A stretch of DNA of 64,000 nucleotides from Hyphomicrobiales bacterium (lineage in GTDB: Bacteria > Pseudomonadota > Alphaproteobacteria > Rhizobiales > Rhizobiaceae), in assembly GCA_900468805.1 (NCBI GenBank), contig UEIF01000004.1:205490-269489 (forward strand), given 5' to 3'. The notes under the pieces were generated by a model. That model made no database searches. It had not been told where the DNA came from and saw only the letters and a list, made by a program, of their open reading frames with translations. How positions within the stretch are numbered: the first letter of the stretch is position 1; each line of letters opens with the position of its first letter. Shown piece after piece: positions 1 to 8,620 of this stretch. The position numbers and the translations under genes were made by a program.

Positions 1-10
1 CTTCACTCAT
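1..10 (-). CDS. frr: Ribosome recycling factor, first codons only (partial)
   Basis: The reverse strand reads ATG-AGT-GAA-G (Met-Ser-Glu-Gly/Ala) and runs off the left edge. A GGGAG Shine-Dalgarno lies about 7 nt upstream. It follows pyrH in the same direction after about 50 nt. The order rpsB-tsf-pyrH-frr is near universal in alphaproteobacteria, and many rhizobial Frr proteins begin MSEG. Only three codons are visible, so the call rests on context. Confidence 0.55.
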
Positions 11-60
11 GTCTATGCTCCCGTCTCAGAAGATTTGCGCCGGCAACGGCGCAGCTCCCA

Positions 61-783
61 TCAGTTGTCGGATACGATGGTCTTGAGACCACCACCCGTC
101 AAGATTTCAGCGAAACGTCCCTTCTCGTGTATCGAGAAAACAACGATCGGAATGGAATTCTCACGTGCGAGCGCAACAGCGGCGACGTCCATAACGGCGA
201 GGCCTCGATCCAGCACCTCTTTATGGGTCAGATGATCGAAACGCGTTGCGGTCGGATCCTTCTTCGGATCGGCGGTGTAGATGCCGTCTACCTGCGTACC
301 CTTGAAAATTGCCTGAGCGCCCATTTCAGCGGCGCGCAGTGCTGCAGCAGAATCTGTGGTGAAGAAGGGATTGCCGGTGCCGCCGGCAAAAATCACCACC
401 CTGCCCAGCGACAGATGGTAGAGGGTTGCGCGCTGCGAAAAGCTTTCGCAGATTTCCGGCATGGAAATGGCCGACAAAACCACCGTGTCGATGTTCAGCT
501 TGCGCAGCGATGTCGCCAGAGCCAGCGCATTGATGACGGTACCGAGCATGCCCATGTGGTCGCCGGTGACGCGGTCGCCGCCCTTGGACGCAACCGCCAC
601 GCCGCGGAAGATGTTACCGCCGCCGATGACGACGCCAACTTCGACACCCATCTGCCGTGCATCGGCGATGTCGGACGCGATGCGGTCCGCCACCGCAACG
701 TCTATCCCGAAGCCCTGAGAACCCATCATGGCTTCCCCGGAAGCCTTGAGTAGAACGCGTTTGTAGATTGGTTCCGACGTCAT
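61..783 (-). CDS. pyrH: UMP kinase
   Basis: Uridylate kinase of the amino-acid-kinase fold; it phosphorylates UMP to UDP in the cytoplasm for pyrimidine nucleotide synthesis and is normally a GTP-activated, UTP-inhibited hexamer. The 240 aa length is standard. Visible motifs are the N-terminal KASGEAMMG loop (residues 13-21), the glycine-rich VIGGGNIFRG loop (about 52-61), TGNPFFTTDSAA (about 136-147) and the GTQVDGIYTADPKKD nucleotide-site segment (about 162-176). The gene lies 95 bp downstream of tsf with a strong hairpin in the gap, and is followed by frr. The ATG has a GAGG-type ribosome site. Confidence 0.97.
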   Translation of the reverse strand: MTSEPIYKRVLLKASGEAMMGSQGFGIDVAVADRIASDIADARQMGVEVGVVIGGGNIFRGVAVASKGGDRVTGDHMGMLGTVINALALATSLRKLNIDTVVLSAISMPEICESFSQRATLYHLSLGRVVIFAGGTGNPFFTTDSAAALRAAEMGAQAIFKGTQVDGIYTADPKKDPTATRFDHLTHKEVLDRGLAVMDVAAVALARENSIPIVVFSIHEKGRFAEILTGGGLKTIVSDN

Positions 784-820
784 GTTGGCTCCTCGTATAT
801 TGCCGCAGTTGCCCGATACA

Positions 821-854
821 CGAAGGGCATCGCGTTGTCACGCGATGCCCTTCG
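821..854. terminator. Strong hairpin between tsf and pyrH
   Basis: A perfect 14-bp stem (arms 821-834 and 841-854, arm sequence CGAAGGGCATCGCG) has a 6-nt loop. A T4 tract follows only on the plus strand. In the direction of tsf-pyrH transcription no U tract follows, so it is more likely an mRNA processing or stability element, or an attenuator, than a full terminator. Confidence 0.55.
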
Positions 855-878
855 GTTTTCCCAAATATGGCTGAAAGA

Positions 879-1805
879 TCAGCCCTTGGCGACAGCAGCA
901 ACTTCGGCTGCGAAGTCGGTTTCTTCCTTCTCGACGCCTTCGCCGAGGAGCAGGCGAGCCATACCGGTGACTTCGATCGGGGCACCGGCTTCCTTTTCAG
1001 CGGCCTTGATGGCAGCGCCGACCGTCAGGTCCGGATTGATGACGAAAGCCTGCGATAGAAGAGCGACTTCCTCGAAGAACTTGCGCATGCGGCCTTCCAC
1101 CATCTTTTCGATGATGGCTTCCGGCTTGCCGGATTCGCGGGACTGCTCGATGAAGACGTTGCGTTCGCGCTCGGCGACTGCGGCATCGACTTCTTCGGCG
1201 CGGATAGCCAGCGGATTGGTCGCGGCAATGTGCATGGCAACCTGGCGGCCGATCGACGTCAGAACGGCCTTGTCACCGACCGACTTCAGCGCAACGAGAA
1301 CGCCGAGCTTGCCGATGCCGTCGCCGGCAGCGTTGTGGACGTAGGTCGCAACGACGCCGTGCTCGACTTCGAGCTTGGCGGCACGACGGAGGGTCATGTT
1401 CTCGCCGATGGTTGCGATCGCTTCCTTGATGGTGTCGGCGACCGGCTTGCCGGATGCCGGATAGGTCGCAGCCGAAACGGCTTCGACCGTGCCGTCGGTG
1501 GAGAGCGCAACTTCGGCGATGCCGCGTGCGAGATCCTGGAAGGCATCGTTACGGGCAACGAAGTCGGTTTCGGAATTGAGTTCGACGACGACAGCCTTGT
1601 GACCGGCGCCGGCGATGGCGACCAGGCCCTCAGCGGCGGCGCGGCCGGACTTCTTGTCGGCCTTGGAGATGCCCTTGGCGCGCAGCCAGTCGATCGCGGC
1701 TTCGATATCGCCGTTGGTTTCGGTCAGCGCCTTCTTGCAGTCCATCATGCCTGCGCCGGACTTTTCGCGCAGTTCCTTCACCAGTGCAGCCGTAATCTCG
1801 GTCAT
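879..1805 (-). CDS. tsf: Elongation factor Ts
   Basis: Guanine nucleotide exchange factor that releases GDP from EF-Tu during translation elongation. The 308 aa length matches alphaproteobacterial EF-Ts. The N-terminal UBA-like domain carries [19 protein letters not shown] (about residues 9-27). The core contains the signature [14 protein letters not shown] (about 77-90), whose Asp-Phe pair inserts beside the EF-Tu magnesium site. The C-terminal dimerisation domain and final helical segment are intact. It lies downstream of rpsB in the usual order. The ATG is preceded by AGAGGAAG at suitable spacing. Confidence 0.98.
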   Translation of the reverse strand: MTEITAALVKELREKSGAGMMDCKKALTETNGDIEAAIDWLRAKGISKADKKSGRAAAEGLVAIAGAGHKAVVVELNSETDFVARNDAFQDLARGIAEVALSTDGTVEAVSAATYPASGKPVADTIKEAIATIGENMTLRRAAKLEVEHGVVATYVHNAAGDGIGKLGVLVALKSVGDKAVLTSIGRQVAMHIAATNPLAIRAEEVDAAVAERERNVFIEQSRESGKPEAIIEKMVEGRMRKFFEEVALLSQAFVINPDLTVGAAIKAAEKEAGAPIEVTGMARLLLGEGVEKEETDFAAEVAAVAKG

Positions 1806-1962
1806 AAGCTTCCTCTTGTCGGTTCAAGCGGTGGCCCGCAGTACGCGGCGCGGCACCGGATTGAGGCACGAAATGTACCTGTATGTATGACAGCGTTATG
1901 AAGACGCGTCCTAACAGAATTCATAGGGGCAAAAGCAGTCGTAGCTTCCGCCTGAAAAGGGC

Positions 1963-1998
1963 AAGGCCGCCGAACTTCTGAGAGTCGCGAGCGGCCTT
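1963..1998 (-). terminator. Hairpin in the rpsB-tsf gap
   Basis: Arms AAGGCCGC (1963-1970) and GCGGCCTT (1991-1998) enclose a 20-nt loop in the 240-bp gap between rpsB and tsf. On the minus strand a moderately U-rich stretch follows. It could attenuate read-through from rpsB into tsf, as known for this operon in other bacteria. The function is inferred. Confidence 0.4.
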
Positions 1999-2045
1999 TC
2001 CCAATCTTCGCAAGCTTTGGCGGAGATTTTACTCCGCCCGCTTTA

Positions 2046-2813
2046 TCAGGCTTCGGTCGCCTCATCGAGCGCCGGCTCGAACGGAGCTTCCGCAGAAGCG
2101 CCGAGGTCACGGCCCGATCCGCTCTGCTGACGGGCAATACCGTCGATGGCAGCGCGGGCGATCAGGTCGCAGTAGAGAGCGATGGCGCGCGAAGCGTCGT
2201 CGTTGCCCGGGATCGGATAGTCGATCAGGTCCGGATCGCAGTTCGAGTCGATGATGGCGACGACCGGGATGCCGAGGCGCTTGGCTTCGTCGATCGCGAT
2301 CTTTTCCTTGTTGGTGTCGATGATGAACATCAGGTCCGGCGTGCCGCCCATGTCCTTGATACCGCCGAGGGCCTTATCGAGCTTTTCGCGCTCGCGTTCG
2401 AGAGTCAGGCGCTCCTTCTTGGAGTAGCCGGACTGCTCGGAACCGAGGATTTCGTCGAGCTTGCGCAGGCGCTGGATCGAGTTGGAGATCGTCTTCCAGT
2501 TCGTCATCATGCCGCCGAGCCAACGCGAGTTGACGTAGTACTGGGCAGAACGCTTGGCCGAGTCAGCAATCAGCTCGGAAGCCTGACGCTTGGTGCCGAC
2601 GAAGAGAACGCGGCCACCGCGAGCAACGGTGTCGGACACGACCTGCAGGGCGCGCGACAGCATCGGAACGGTCTGAGCCAGGTCGATGATGTGGATGTTG
2701 TTACGATCGCCGAAAATGTACGGCTTCATCTTCGGGTTCCAGCGGTGCGTCTGGTGACCGAAGTGGACGCCTGCTTCAAGCAGCTGGCGCATAGAAAAAT
2801 CAGGCAATGCCAT
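2046..2813 (-). CDS. rpsB: 30S ribosomal protein S2
   Basis: Small-subunit protein S2, which binds near the 16S rRNA head-body junction and is needed for S1 docking. At 255 aa it has the family hallmarks: N-terminal [20 protein letters not shown] (about residues 8-27), the [11 protein letters not shown] segment, the [11 protein letters not shown] signature (about 98-108) and [15 protein letters not shown]. The C-terminus carries a typical variable acidic/alanine tail. The ATG has an AAAAGGAG ribosome site. A leader of about 220 nt separates it from the convergent-side neighbour and holds the presumed rpsB promoter. Confidence 0.98.
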   Translation of the reverse strand: MALPDFSMRQLLEAGVHFGHQTHRWNPKMKPYIFGDRNNIHIIDLAQTVPMLSRALQVVSDTVARGGRVLFVGTKRQASELIADSAKRSAQYYVNSRWLGGMMTNWKTISNSIQRLRKLDEILGSEQSGYSKKERLTLEREREKLDKALGGIKDMGGTPDLMFIIDTNKEKIAIDEAKRLGIPVVAIIDSNCDPDLIDYPIPGNDDASRAIALYCDLIARAAIDGIARQQSGSGRDLGASAEAPFEPALDEATEA

Positions 2814-3036
2814 GCCTTGTTACTCCTTTTCCGGTTGAACCTCCGCAAGGCGAACAGCATCCTCTTCGAAGATGCCACCGGGCGGAACCGCCGGATTTCT
2901 CCCGGACGATCCCATGCCTTACGTGTGGAATGCGCGTGGCCTTACATTCGATTTCCTGCAAAAGCAAGGCTTACGCCAAAAAATCTGGCGCGAACGGACG
3001 AATGAGCCGCGCCTGCGATATATACGCGTTGCCGGC

Positions 3037-4140
3037 TCAGCTTGCCAGCGTGTTTAGCAGCGAGAGCATGACGCCAGCATCCGGGATCGGCAACACGGCA
3101 TCGATCTCGGCCGGCAGCAGGCCGGCAATTGGCCCCTTGGTATCACCGGTCGCCGTGCCGAGCGGCCCGCGAAAACCGTGTTTGGTCCAGGCAAGCTCCT
3201 GCAGGCGGGCGCTCGCTAGCGCCTCGATCAGACGTTCGGCCATTTCGTCGACGACGATCAGCGGGTGTGCCGAATAGACCGTCGGGCGAGGATAGAGGAC
3301 GACGGGTTTGGCTCCAGGCCCCGACTGGATGCGGCTCCATCGGTCGGCATCGGCGAGCGCCCATTCAACAAGTTGATTCTCGTAGCCGACAATCATCGGT
3401 TCGCCACCGAGCCCGCCTGCCAGATACTGGTCGAACAGCTTGCCTGACGATGGCGACTTGAAACCCATATTGCGGAAGATGGACTGCACTTTGCCGCCAT
3501 ATTGGGCGAGATCATCTGATGTCGCGACATTGCCACTGAACAGGCTGAGCGCGAGACCCGAGAACATGAAGCCCGAATTCGACCGGTTGGGATCGGTCGA
3601 GACGATCCGCGCCCGGCCGTAGAGCGTGACGACGCCGAGCTTCGACCAGTCCGTCCCGGCAAGGATGGCGTCGAGCAAGGCCTTCAGGTCGAGCTGGTGA
3701 TGACCGTCAGTTACCGTCACGAGACCCGATTTGATCAGCCCGTCCACGACCGGCTGCCACGTGTAAACGACAATGGGCGTATTGAGCATGACACGGTCGT
3801 CGCGGATCTTCACGCCGCTCTGACGGGCGATATCCACCATGATGGATGAGGAAGGCCAGAGAAATTGCGGGTTCTGCGAGAGCAAGGCCTGCTCGCGCAC
3901 CATCTCGACCGAGCCGGCAACACGGCTGTCGATCGAAAGGCCGTGGCCTTTGATAGCGCTGACGACATCCGGATCGGCAAGGAAAGCCTCTTTCTCGCCG
4001 CCGATGAAGCCGAAAAGTTTTGTGCGTGTGCCAAGCAAGCCCTGCAGCTCCGGCCGGTCGCGTACTGCGAAATAGCCGCCTGTGCCGGCAATGCCGGTGG
4101 CGAGCAGTCCAACTCCAAAGGCACGGCGGGAAAGAGCCAT
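3037..4140 (-). CDS. Periplasmic substrate-binding-like protein of the TelA/vWA operon
   Basis: A 367-aa exported protein. The N-terminus MALSRRAFGVGLLATGIAG resembles a Tat or membrane-anchor signal (paired Arg followed by Ala-Phe, then a hydrophobic core). The rest looks like a type 2 periplasmic binding protein. It aligns by eye with the binding domain of the vWA lipoprotein two genes upstream: WPSSSIMVDI against WPASSVWVDM, SNSGFM against SNSGAS, and VGYENQLV against WNYEAII. No permease or ATPase is nearby, so it is probably a sensor or extracytoplasmic adaptor. It is the last gene of a four-gene operon; its start overlaps the upstream stop as TGATG, implying translational coupling. The ligand is unknown. 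Confidence 0.8.
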   Translation of the reverse strand: MALSRRAFGVGLLATGIAGTGGYFAVRDRPELQGLLGTRTKLFGFIGGEKEAFLADPDVVSAIKGHGLSIDSRVAGSVEMVREQALLSQNPQFLWPSSSIMVDIARQSGVKIRDDRVMLNTPIVVYTWQPVVDGLIKSGLVTVTDGHHQLDLKALLDAILAGTDWSKLGVVTLYGRARIVSTDPNRSNSGFMFSGLALSLFSGNVATSDDLAQYGGKVQSIFRNMGFKSPSSGKLFDQYLAGGLGGEPMIVGYENQLVEWALADADRWSRIQSGPGAKPVVLYPRPTVYSAHPLIVVDEMAERLIEALASARLQELAWTKHGFRGPLGTATGDTKGPIAGLLPAEIDAVLPIPDAGVMLSLLNTLAS

Positions 4141-4757
4141 CAGCGTCCGATATCCTCTTTGAGCGATGCCTGGATGAGGCGCAGGTCTGTATCAAGTGTG
4201 CCGAGCTCAGCATCGACTAGGCTGTCGGCATAATGAACGAAGGCATCTTCGAGCTTGACGAGCACGGCGCGGACATCCTCCAACTGCTGGCGCTCCGGCG
4301 CGCGCTTCGCCTCGATCACCGCAAAGCCCTCGGCGACTTCGGCCGCACGCGGCAGATAGTAACTGAGGAAACGGCGCACGGCATTGGCGCTTTCCGGCTT
4401 GGCCTCCACCTTGCGGAAGACATCGGCGGCGATTTCAGCCAGGTGGCGCACGCGCGCTGCCGTCTGCTTGTCGGTGATATCGTCTGCGGCCGTCTCCAGC
4501 CTTTGCGCCGCGGGAGCGGCACCTTCCAGCAGTTCCCTCGCGAAGGCGACGCGGCCACGGCCGATCGCCTTGACATTCAGGCCTTCGAAAAGCCGGCGCG
4601 GCGCCAGCAGGAATACGAGGCCGGCGAAGACGAACATGCCGATGACGACAGCGATCCAGAACGGCATGCCGGCTGTGAACGTGAGGACGGGAACGAGGAT
4701 GGCCGTTACTGCTCCCGCCACGATCCAGTTGCCATCATTGCCGAGCCAGTTGCGCAT
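4140..4757 (-). CDS. XpaC-like (5-bromo-4-chloroindolyl phosphate hydrolysis family) membrane protein
   Basis: A 205-aa protein. Two adjacent transmembrane segments (about residues 10-29 and 31-49) are followed by a long, mostly helical cytoplasmic domain with many Ala, Glu and Arg residues. This layout fits the XpaC family, which commonly travels with TelA proteins (YaaN/XpaC in Firmicutes). The ATG at 4757 lies 7 nt beyond the stop of the upstream vWA gene and its TGA overlaps the next ATG. A longer in-frame start would intrude into the vWA gene and adds an arginine-rich tail, so it was rejected. Family assignment is by architecture and context; the biochemical role is unknown. Confidence 0.75.
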   Translation of the reverse strand: MRNWLGNDGNWIVAGAVTAILVPVLTFTAGMPFWIAVVIGMFVFAGLVFLLAPRRLFEGLNVKAIGRGRVAFARELLEGAAPAAQRLETAADDITDKQTAARVRHLAEIAADVFRKVEAKPESANAVRRFLSYYLPRAAEVAEGFAVIEAKRAPERQQLEDVRAVLVKLEDAFVHYADSLVDAELGTLDTDLRLIQASLKEDIGR

Positions 4758-4764
4758 GCCGGCC

Positions 4765-6351
4765 CTAGTTATAACCGCGGGCGGTGCGGAATGCTGCCGC
4801 AAGGTCCGACCGACCGTCGAAGACACGCGCCGCCGTCGCCGCCGCCAGATTGGCGAGCTGGGTCTTGTCCGCATCGCCGAAAGTAATGCCGAAGATCGGC
4901 ACGTGTGGCTCCATCGCGTTCCAATCGCTCATGAAGGCCGCACTTTGATCATCGGATCTGCCATCGGTCATGATGATGATCGCCGGCAGATAATTGCCGA
5001 GGTCCCCAGTTTTCGCCATCTGCTGGAGCGCGCGCTCGGCGCAGGCATACATATTGGTGCCGCCGCCGGCATGCTGGCCGGCAACTGCATTGAGAAGCCC
5101 CTGCTGCTCCATCGCATCGCCCGAGCCCGAAAAGATATTGCGGACATTGGCATCGAAGGGAATGACGAAGATGCGGTCAGCAGGTGACCACTGCACCAGC
5201 ACCTTGCTGGCCTCTTCCGGCGTGAACAGGAAACGCATCGCCTCCTGCAGACTCTTCTCGCCGTCTCCCTGCATCGAGCCGGAGAAGTCGAGGCAGAGCG
5301 CCGTCAGCGACGGCTTGCGAAGTGCAGCCTGATAAAGCGTGAGTGCCTGGCGGATCACCGTTGGTTCCGGCATGCGGATAGCTGTCACCAGTCTCGTGGG
5401 ATCGAAGTTCCAGCTCGGCTCCGGCTGCGCAGTCACACTGCCGAGCGGCAGGCGGCGGCCGGTTTCGGCGATCTTCTTCTGGACATCGGGCGAACGTAAA
5501 TAGGCAAGCAGATCCTTGAAGAAGGTCTGTACCTCGGCGCCGCGGCCATGATCGACGAAACCGATCGGTGAATCCGCCATCGCCACGCCATCGGCGGGAT
5601 AGATGGCGTAAAGCGGCTCCTTGCCCATGCCTGAAAGTTTGTCGTTGGTTTCCTTGATGATCGCCTCGTAGTTCCACATGGCATCGTAGATCGTGCCCTT
5701 GCCAGCGGAATCCGTATAGAGGTCGGCGAGCCAGCCCGAAGAACCGGAGGAGCGCGCAACGCCGGCAAGCAGACTTCGAACGGTGTCCTGGACCGTCTTG
5801 TCGTCGAGATCGCCGGGCTCGATCACCGGCTTGTTGCCGAGCGCGCTTGAGAGCATGGCGAGATAGGCGCTGGCCCCTGAATTCGACTGAGTGGCTGATG
5901 TCATCAGGAACTTCAGCGAGCCGCTATCCACCGCTGCCAGGATATCCTTCATGAAGACATCCTTTCCGATCCAGCCGAGCTGTTCGGCCTTCGACTTGCG
6001 CACACCGAGGATGACGGGCGTCTGCGCCACCGACGTCAGGTCCTTGACCCTGCGCCTTGTGTCGAACATGTCGACCCAGACGCTGGAAGCGGGCCAGACG
6101 GCGTCCTGCTCAACGCCCTGATCGCTTTGCAGCGCGAGGCCGATATCGAGCGTGCCCTCATATTTGAAGGAGCAGGTCGCGTGCTTCTCCTTGCAGAATT
6201 CCTCGACGATCGGCTGGAGGACGGTGTTTTCCGACCCGGAAACGATCGAGAAGTCAGGGCCACTGCTGAAAGCATCGCAGCCGGCCAGCGCCGCCAGACC
6301 AGACAGCGCCAGTGCGGAGACGAATGATCGGATCATGTTTTTGCCGGTCAC
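4765..6351 (-). CDS. Lipoprotein with substrate-binding domain fused to a vWA domain
   Basis: A 528-aa two-domain protein. A signal peptide with lipobox LAGC (Cys near residue 25) is followed by a type 2 periplasmic-binding domain (about 30-315) and a C-terminal von Willebrand A domain (about 345-525). The MIDAS motif DFSGS begins at about residue 355, with later TNMY and MTDGRSDD segments that complete a metal site. The start is GTG at 6351, whose GTGA overlaps the TelA stop; an ATG five codons inside is an alternative. It is probably anchored in the periplasm and could couple ligand binding to metal-dependent partner binding. The binding domain resembles that of the last gene in the operon. 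Confidence 0.85.
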   Translation of the reverse strand: MTGKNMIRSFVSALALSGLAALAGCDAFSSGPDFSIVSGSENTVLQPIVEEFCKEKHATCSFKYEGTLDIGLALQSDQGVEQDAVWPASSVWVDMFDTRRRVKDLTSVAQTPVILGVRKSKAEQLGWIGKDVFMKDILAAVDSGSLKFLMTSATQSNSGASAYLAMLSSALGNKPVIEPGDLDDKTVQDTVRSLLAGVARSSGSSGWLADLYTDSAGKGTIYDAMWNYEAIIKETNDKLSGMGKEPLYAIYPADGVAMADSPIGFVDHGRGAEVQTFFKDLLAYLRSPDVQKKIAETGRRLPLGSVTAQPEPSWNFDPTRLVTAIRMPEPTVIRQALTLYQAALRKPSLTALCLDFSGSMQGDGEKSLQEAMRFLFTPEEASKVLVQWSPADRIFVIPFDANVRNIFSGSGDAMEQQGLLNAVAGQHAGGGTNMYACAERALQQMAKTGDLGNYLPAIIIMTDGRSDDQSAAFMSDWNAMEPHVPIFGITFGDADKTQLANLAAATAARVFDGRSDLAAAFRTARGYN

Positions 6352-7424
6352 GCCTGTGTCATCGCCTTCTTGAGGTCGATCGTCAGTTGTTCCATCTGCT
6401 GCTCGGCCTCAGCGCGGTTCTTACGGCCCTCCTCCTGGACGCGCAGCACGCCGGTTACGGTATCGATCAGATCCTGATTGGCCTTGGCAAGCGTCTCCAT
6501 ATCAACGATGCCGCGCTGCGACTGCTGCTCGATGGCGATCGCTTGATCCTTCATCATTTCGGAGGCCTGGCGGATCATGTCATTGGTGGCGTCGGTGACC
6601 GTCTTCTGCAGATCGAGGGCCGATTTCTGCCTGCTAAGCCCGAGCAGGATGACCATCTTCTGCTTCCAGGCCGGAACCGTCAGTGCCGAGGTGGCCTGAA
6701 GGTTCTCGATCAGCGTCTCGTCGCCAGCCTGGACGATGCGGATCTGCGGAAGCTGCTGGATGCCGAGCTGACGAGCCTGCTGCAGATAGAAGATGCGTTT
6801 CTCCAGTCGGTCGAGCGCCTGGACGCTGTCCTGATAGGTCTGCGCTTCGAGCATGCCGCCGCCGGGCGCCGACGTCGCGGCATCGGCTGCGCTCTTCAGC
6901 TTCGGCAACTCGATCGCACGGAAATGGTCAGCGAAATTCTTGCCGGCCTGCACATAGGCGTCGAGCCGGATGATCGACTGTTTCGTCTCCTCATGCAGAT
7001 CGTCGAGCAAGGCGATATCACGGCGCAGCGTATCCTTGTGGCGGTCGAGTTCCAGCCCGATACGGTCGATCTGACCCGCGACATCCTCGAACTCTTCCTT
7101 GAAGCGTTCGAGGCGTGCCTGGGCAGAGAGGAACATGCGGCTGAGGAAACCCTTCTCCTTCAACGACGCAGGATCGAGGCTCTTCGATTTCAGGATGATG
7201 TCGGTTAAAAGCTTGCCGACCTCACCGAGATCCTTGTTGCGCACCTCGCGCAGGATCCTGTCGGAATAGTCGCTCACAGACTGCTGCGCCCGGTCTCCGA
7301 AGACGGAGATTCCGGCGCGGTCAGTGATACTGATATTATCGGTGATGCGGGCTATTTCGGAGGGATCGGCGGCAATCGCCGGCAGAGAGGCATTCTGCAT
7401 AGTCGCGAGATCGGTATCGGCCAT
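6348..7424 (-). CDS. TelA/YaaN-family toxic anion resistance protein
   Basis: A 358-aa cytoplasmic, strongly helical protein with TelA features: a central FLSRMFLSAQARLERFKEEF stretch, an IGLELDRHKDTLRRDIALLDDLH segment, and a C-terminal coiled region ending EQQMEQLTIDLKKAMTQ. TelA proteins are linked to tellurite and other envelope or oxidative stress resistance, but their activity is unresolved. ATG 7424 was chosen; an upstream in-frame TTG at 7454 would add ten residues. This is the first gene of the operon TelA, binding/vWA lipoprotein, XpaC-like and binding protein. A 205-bp upstream gap probably holds the promoter. Confidence 0.85.
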   Translation of the reverse strand: MADTDLATMQNASLPAIAADPSEIARITDNISITDRAGISVFGDRAQQSVSDYSDRILREVRNKDLGEVGKLLTDIILKSKSLDPASLKEKGFLSRMFLSAQARLERFKEEFEDVAGQIDRIGLELDRHKDTLRRDIALLDDLHEETKQSIIRLDAYVQAGKNFADHFRAIELPKLKSAADAATSAPGGGMLEAQTYQDSVQALDRLEKRIFYLQQARQLGIQQLPQIRIVQAGDETLIENLQATSALTVPAWKQKMVILLGLSRQKSALDLQKTVTDATNDMIRQASEMMKDQAIAIEQQSQRGIVDMETLAKANQDLIDTVTGVLRVQEEGRKNRAEAEQQMEQLTIDLKKAMTQA

Positions 7425-7629
7425 TCGGGTCGTCTTTCTCGGCTTGTGGCGCAATTGGTCTTACGAATTGCAAACCCATTGTCGGAGTAAATGGGCCATC
7501 CACGCTGCAGGGCCGGAAAAGGCAGACTTCCGCACGTACCGGCCCGCGATGACTCATCTCGGGACGACAGTTTAGCTGTACTAGAAATACGCTTTTATGA
7601 CAGTTGGTTAAGGAGCGACAAAACCCGCC

Positions 7630-8469
7630 TTACTGGCAGGTCGGCGCGGCCTTCTTGTCGAGAAGTTCGAGATTGGCGAGCTTGCCGGTCAGCACGAAAT
7701 CGCCGTAGTCCATCGTCAGGTCGCGCGTGATGCCGTTCTCATAGAGCTTGAACGACATGCGGTAGACCGGCAGAGTATCCGATTTGGCATTCTCGTTGAA
7801 ATAAGAGATCGTCACCGGCCAGAAGGCGGTCTTGGAGAACTGGCCGGCATTGCCGGCATCGGCCTCATCGGTGGCCGGGGTTTCCTGCTTGCCGACGATG
7901 GTCGTGGTGACCAGTGATTTGTCGCCGTCATCAGAGCCATCGAAAACGCGAGCTTCGAAGAAGCGCTTGCCGTCTTTGGCGTTCTGGATGACATCGAGCA
8001 TATGCTCGGTCGGGAACCGGCTTTCGGCGAGCTGCAGCTCGCGGCTAGCCGGCTGCGTCAGGTCGACCTTCACGCCTTCCGGCTTATCCTCGGCCGCGCC
8101 GTTGACTTCCTTGTCGAGCTGGTCGTCGGTGAAAGACTTCGTGTCGAAGGTGAACTTGCCGTCCTTCAGGCTCTCGAAAGTCTTGGTCTGCTGGTCGCTG
8201 ACGCGCACGCTGTCGCCCGTGTCGATCTGGGTGACGAAGCGGAAATTCGTGGTGAAGCCTTCGCAATAATTGCCGTCGAACTCATAGACCATACGGCCGT
8301 ACATGGAGGAGATGCCGGAGCGTTCCGAGGCGTCCTTCAGTTCCAGGTCGTAAACCGCGCGGTGAGCAACGAGCCCGGTCGCGATCACAGCGCTCGTCGC
8401 CGGCGCGGCCGCGGAGACATTGGCGGAAACGCTTGCGAGGAGAAGAGCGGCAAGTGACGATCGGAACAT
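7630..8469 (-). CDS. eipB: EipB-family cell envelope integrity protein (DUF1849)
   Basis: A 279-aa periplasmic protein with a Sec signal peptide (residues 1-21, cleavage near SANVSA-AA). It matches the Brucella EipB family: AHRAVYDLELKD near the mature N-terminus, a YGRMVYEFDGNYCEGF motif and a C-terminal DYGDFVLTGKLANLELLDKK. Cysteines occur at 69 and 278. In Brucella EipB the corresponding pair forms a disulfide closing a beta-spiral fold that supports envelope integrity, so the pair is probably functional here. The gene is monocistronic on the minus strand and divergent from ridA. No catalytic residues are expected. Confidence 0.9.
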   Translation of the reverse strand: MFRSSLAALLLASVSANVSAAAPATSAVIATGLVAHRAVYDLELKDASERSGISSMYGRMVYEFDGNYCEGFTTNFRFVTQIDTGDSVRVSDQQTKTFESLKDGKFTFDTKSFTDDQLDKEVNGAAEDKPEGVKVDLTQPASRELQLAESRFPTEHMLDVIQNAKDGKRFFEARVFDGSDDGDKSLVTTTIVGKQETPATDEADAGNAGQFSKTAFWPVTISYFNENAKSDTLPVYRMSFKLYENGITRDLTMDYGDFVLTGKLANLELLDKKAAPTCQ

Positions 8470-8620
8470 TCATTAACTCCTGTTGGACTCGTCCGCGATG
8501 TTATAAGAACCGTTTCGGCCAAATCGAGGCGGCCAAAGTCGAGGCTCGAAACTGTCACATTAAAGATTCTAGTCTTGATGCATAATTTTTGAAGAATTGA
8601 CAACAAAAGCGGAGACGAAA

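Noticed and set aside
4757..4874. Longer start of the XpaC-like gene
   Set aside because: It would overlap the upstream vWA gene by over 100 bp and adds an Arg-rich stretch with no hydrophobic or family pattern.
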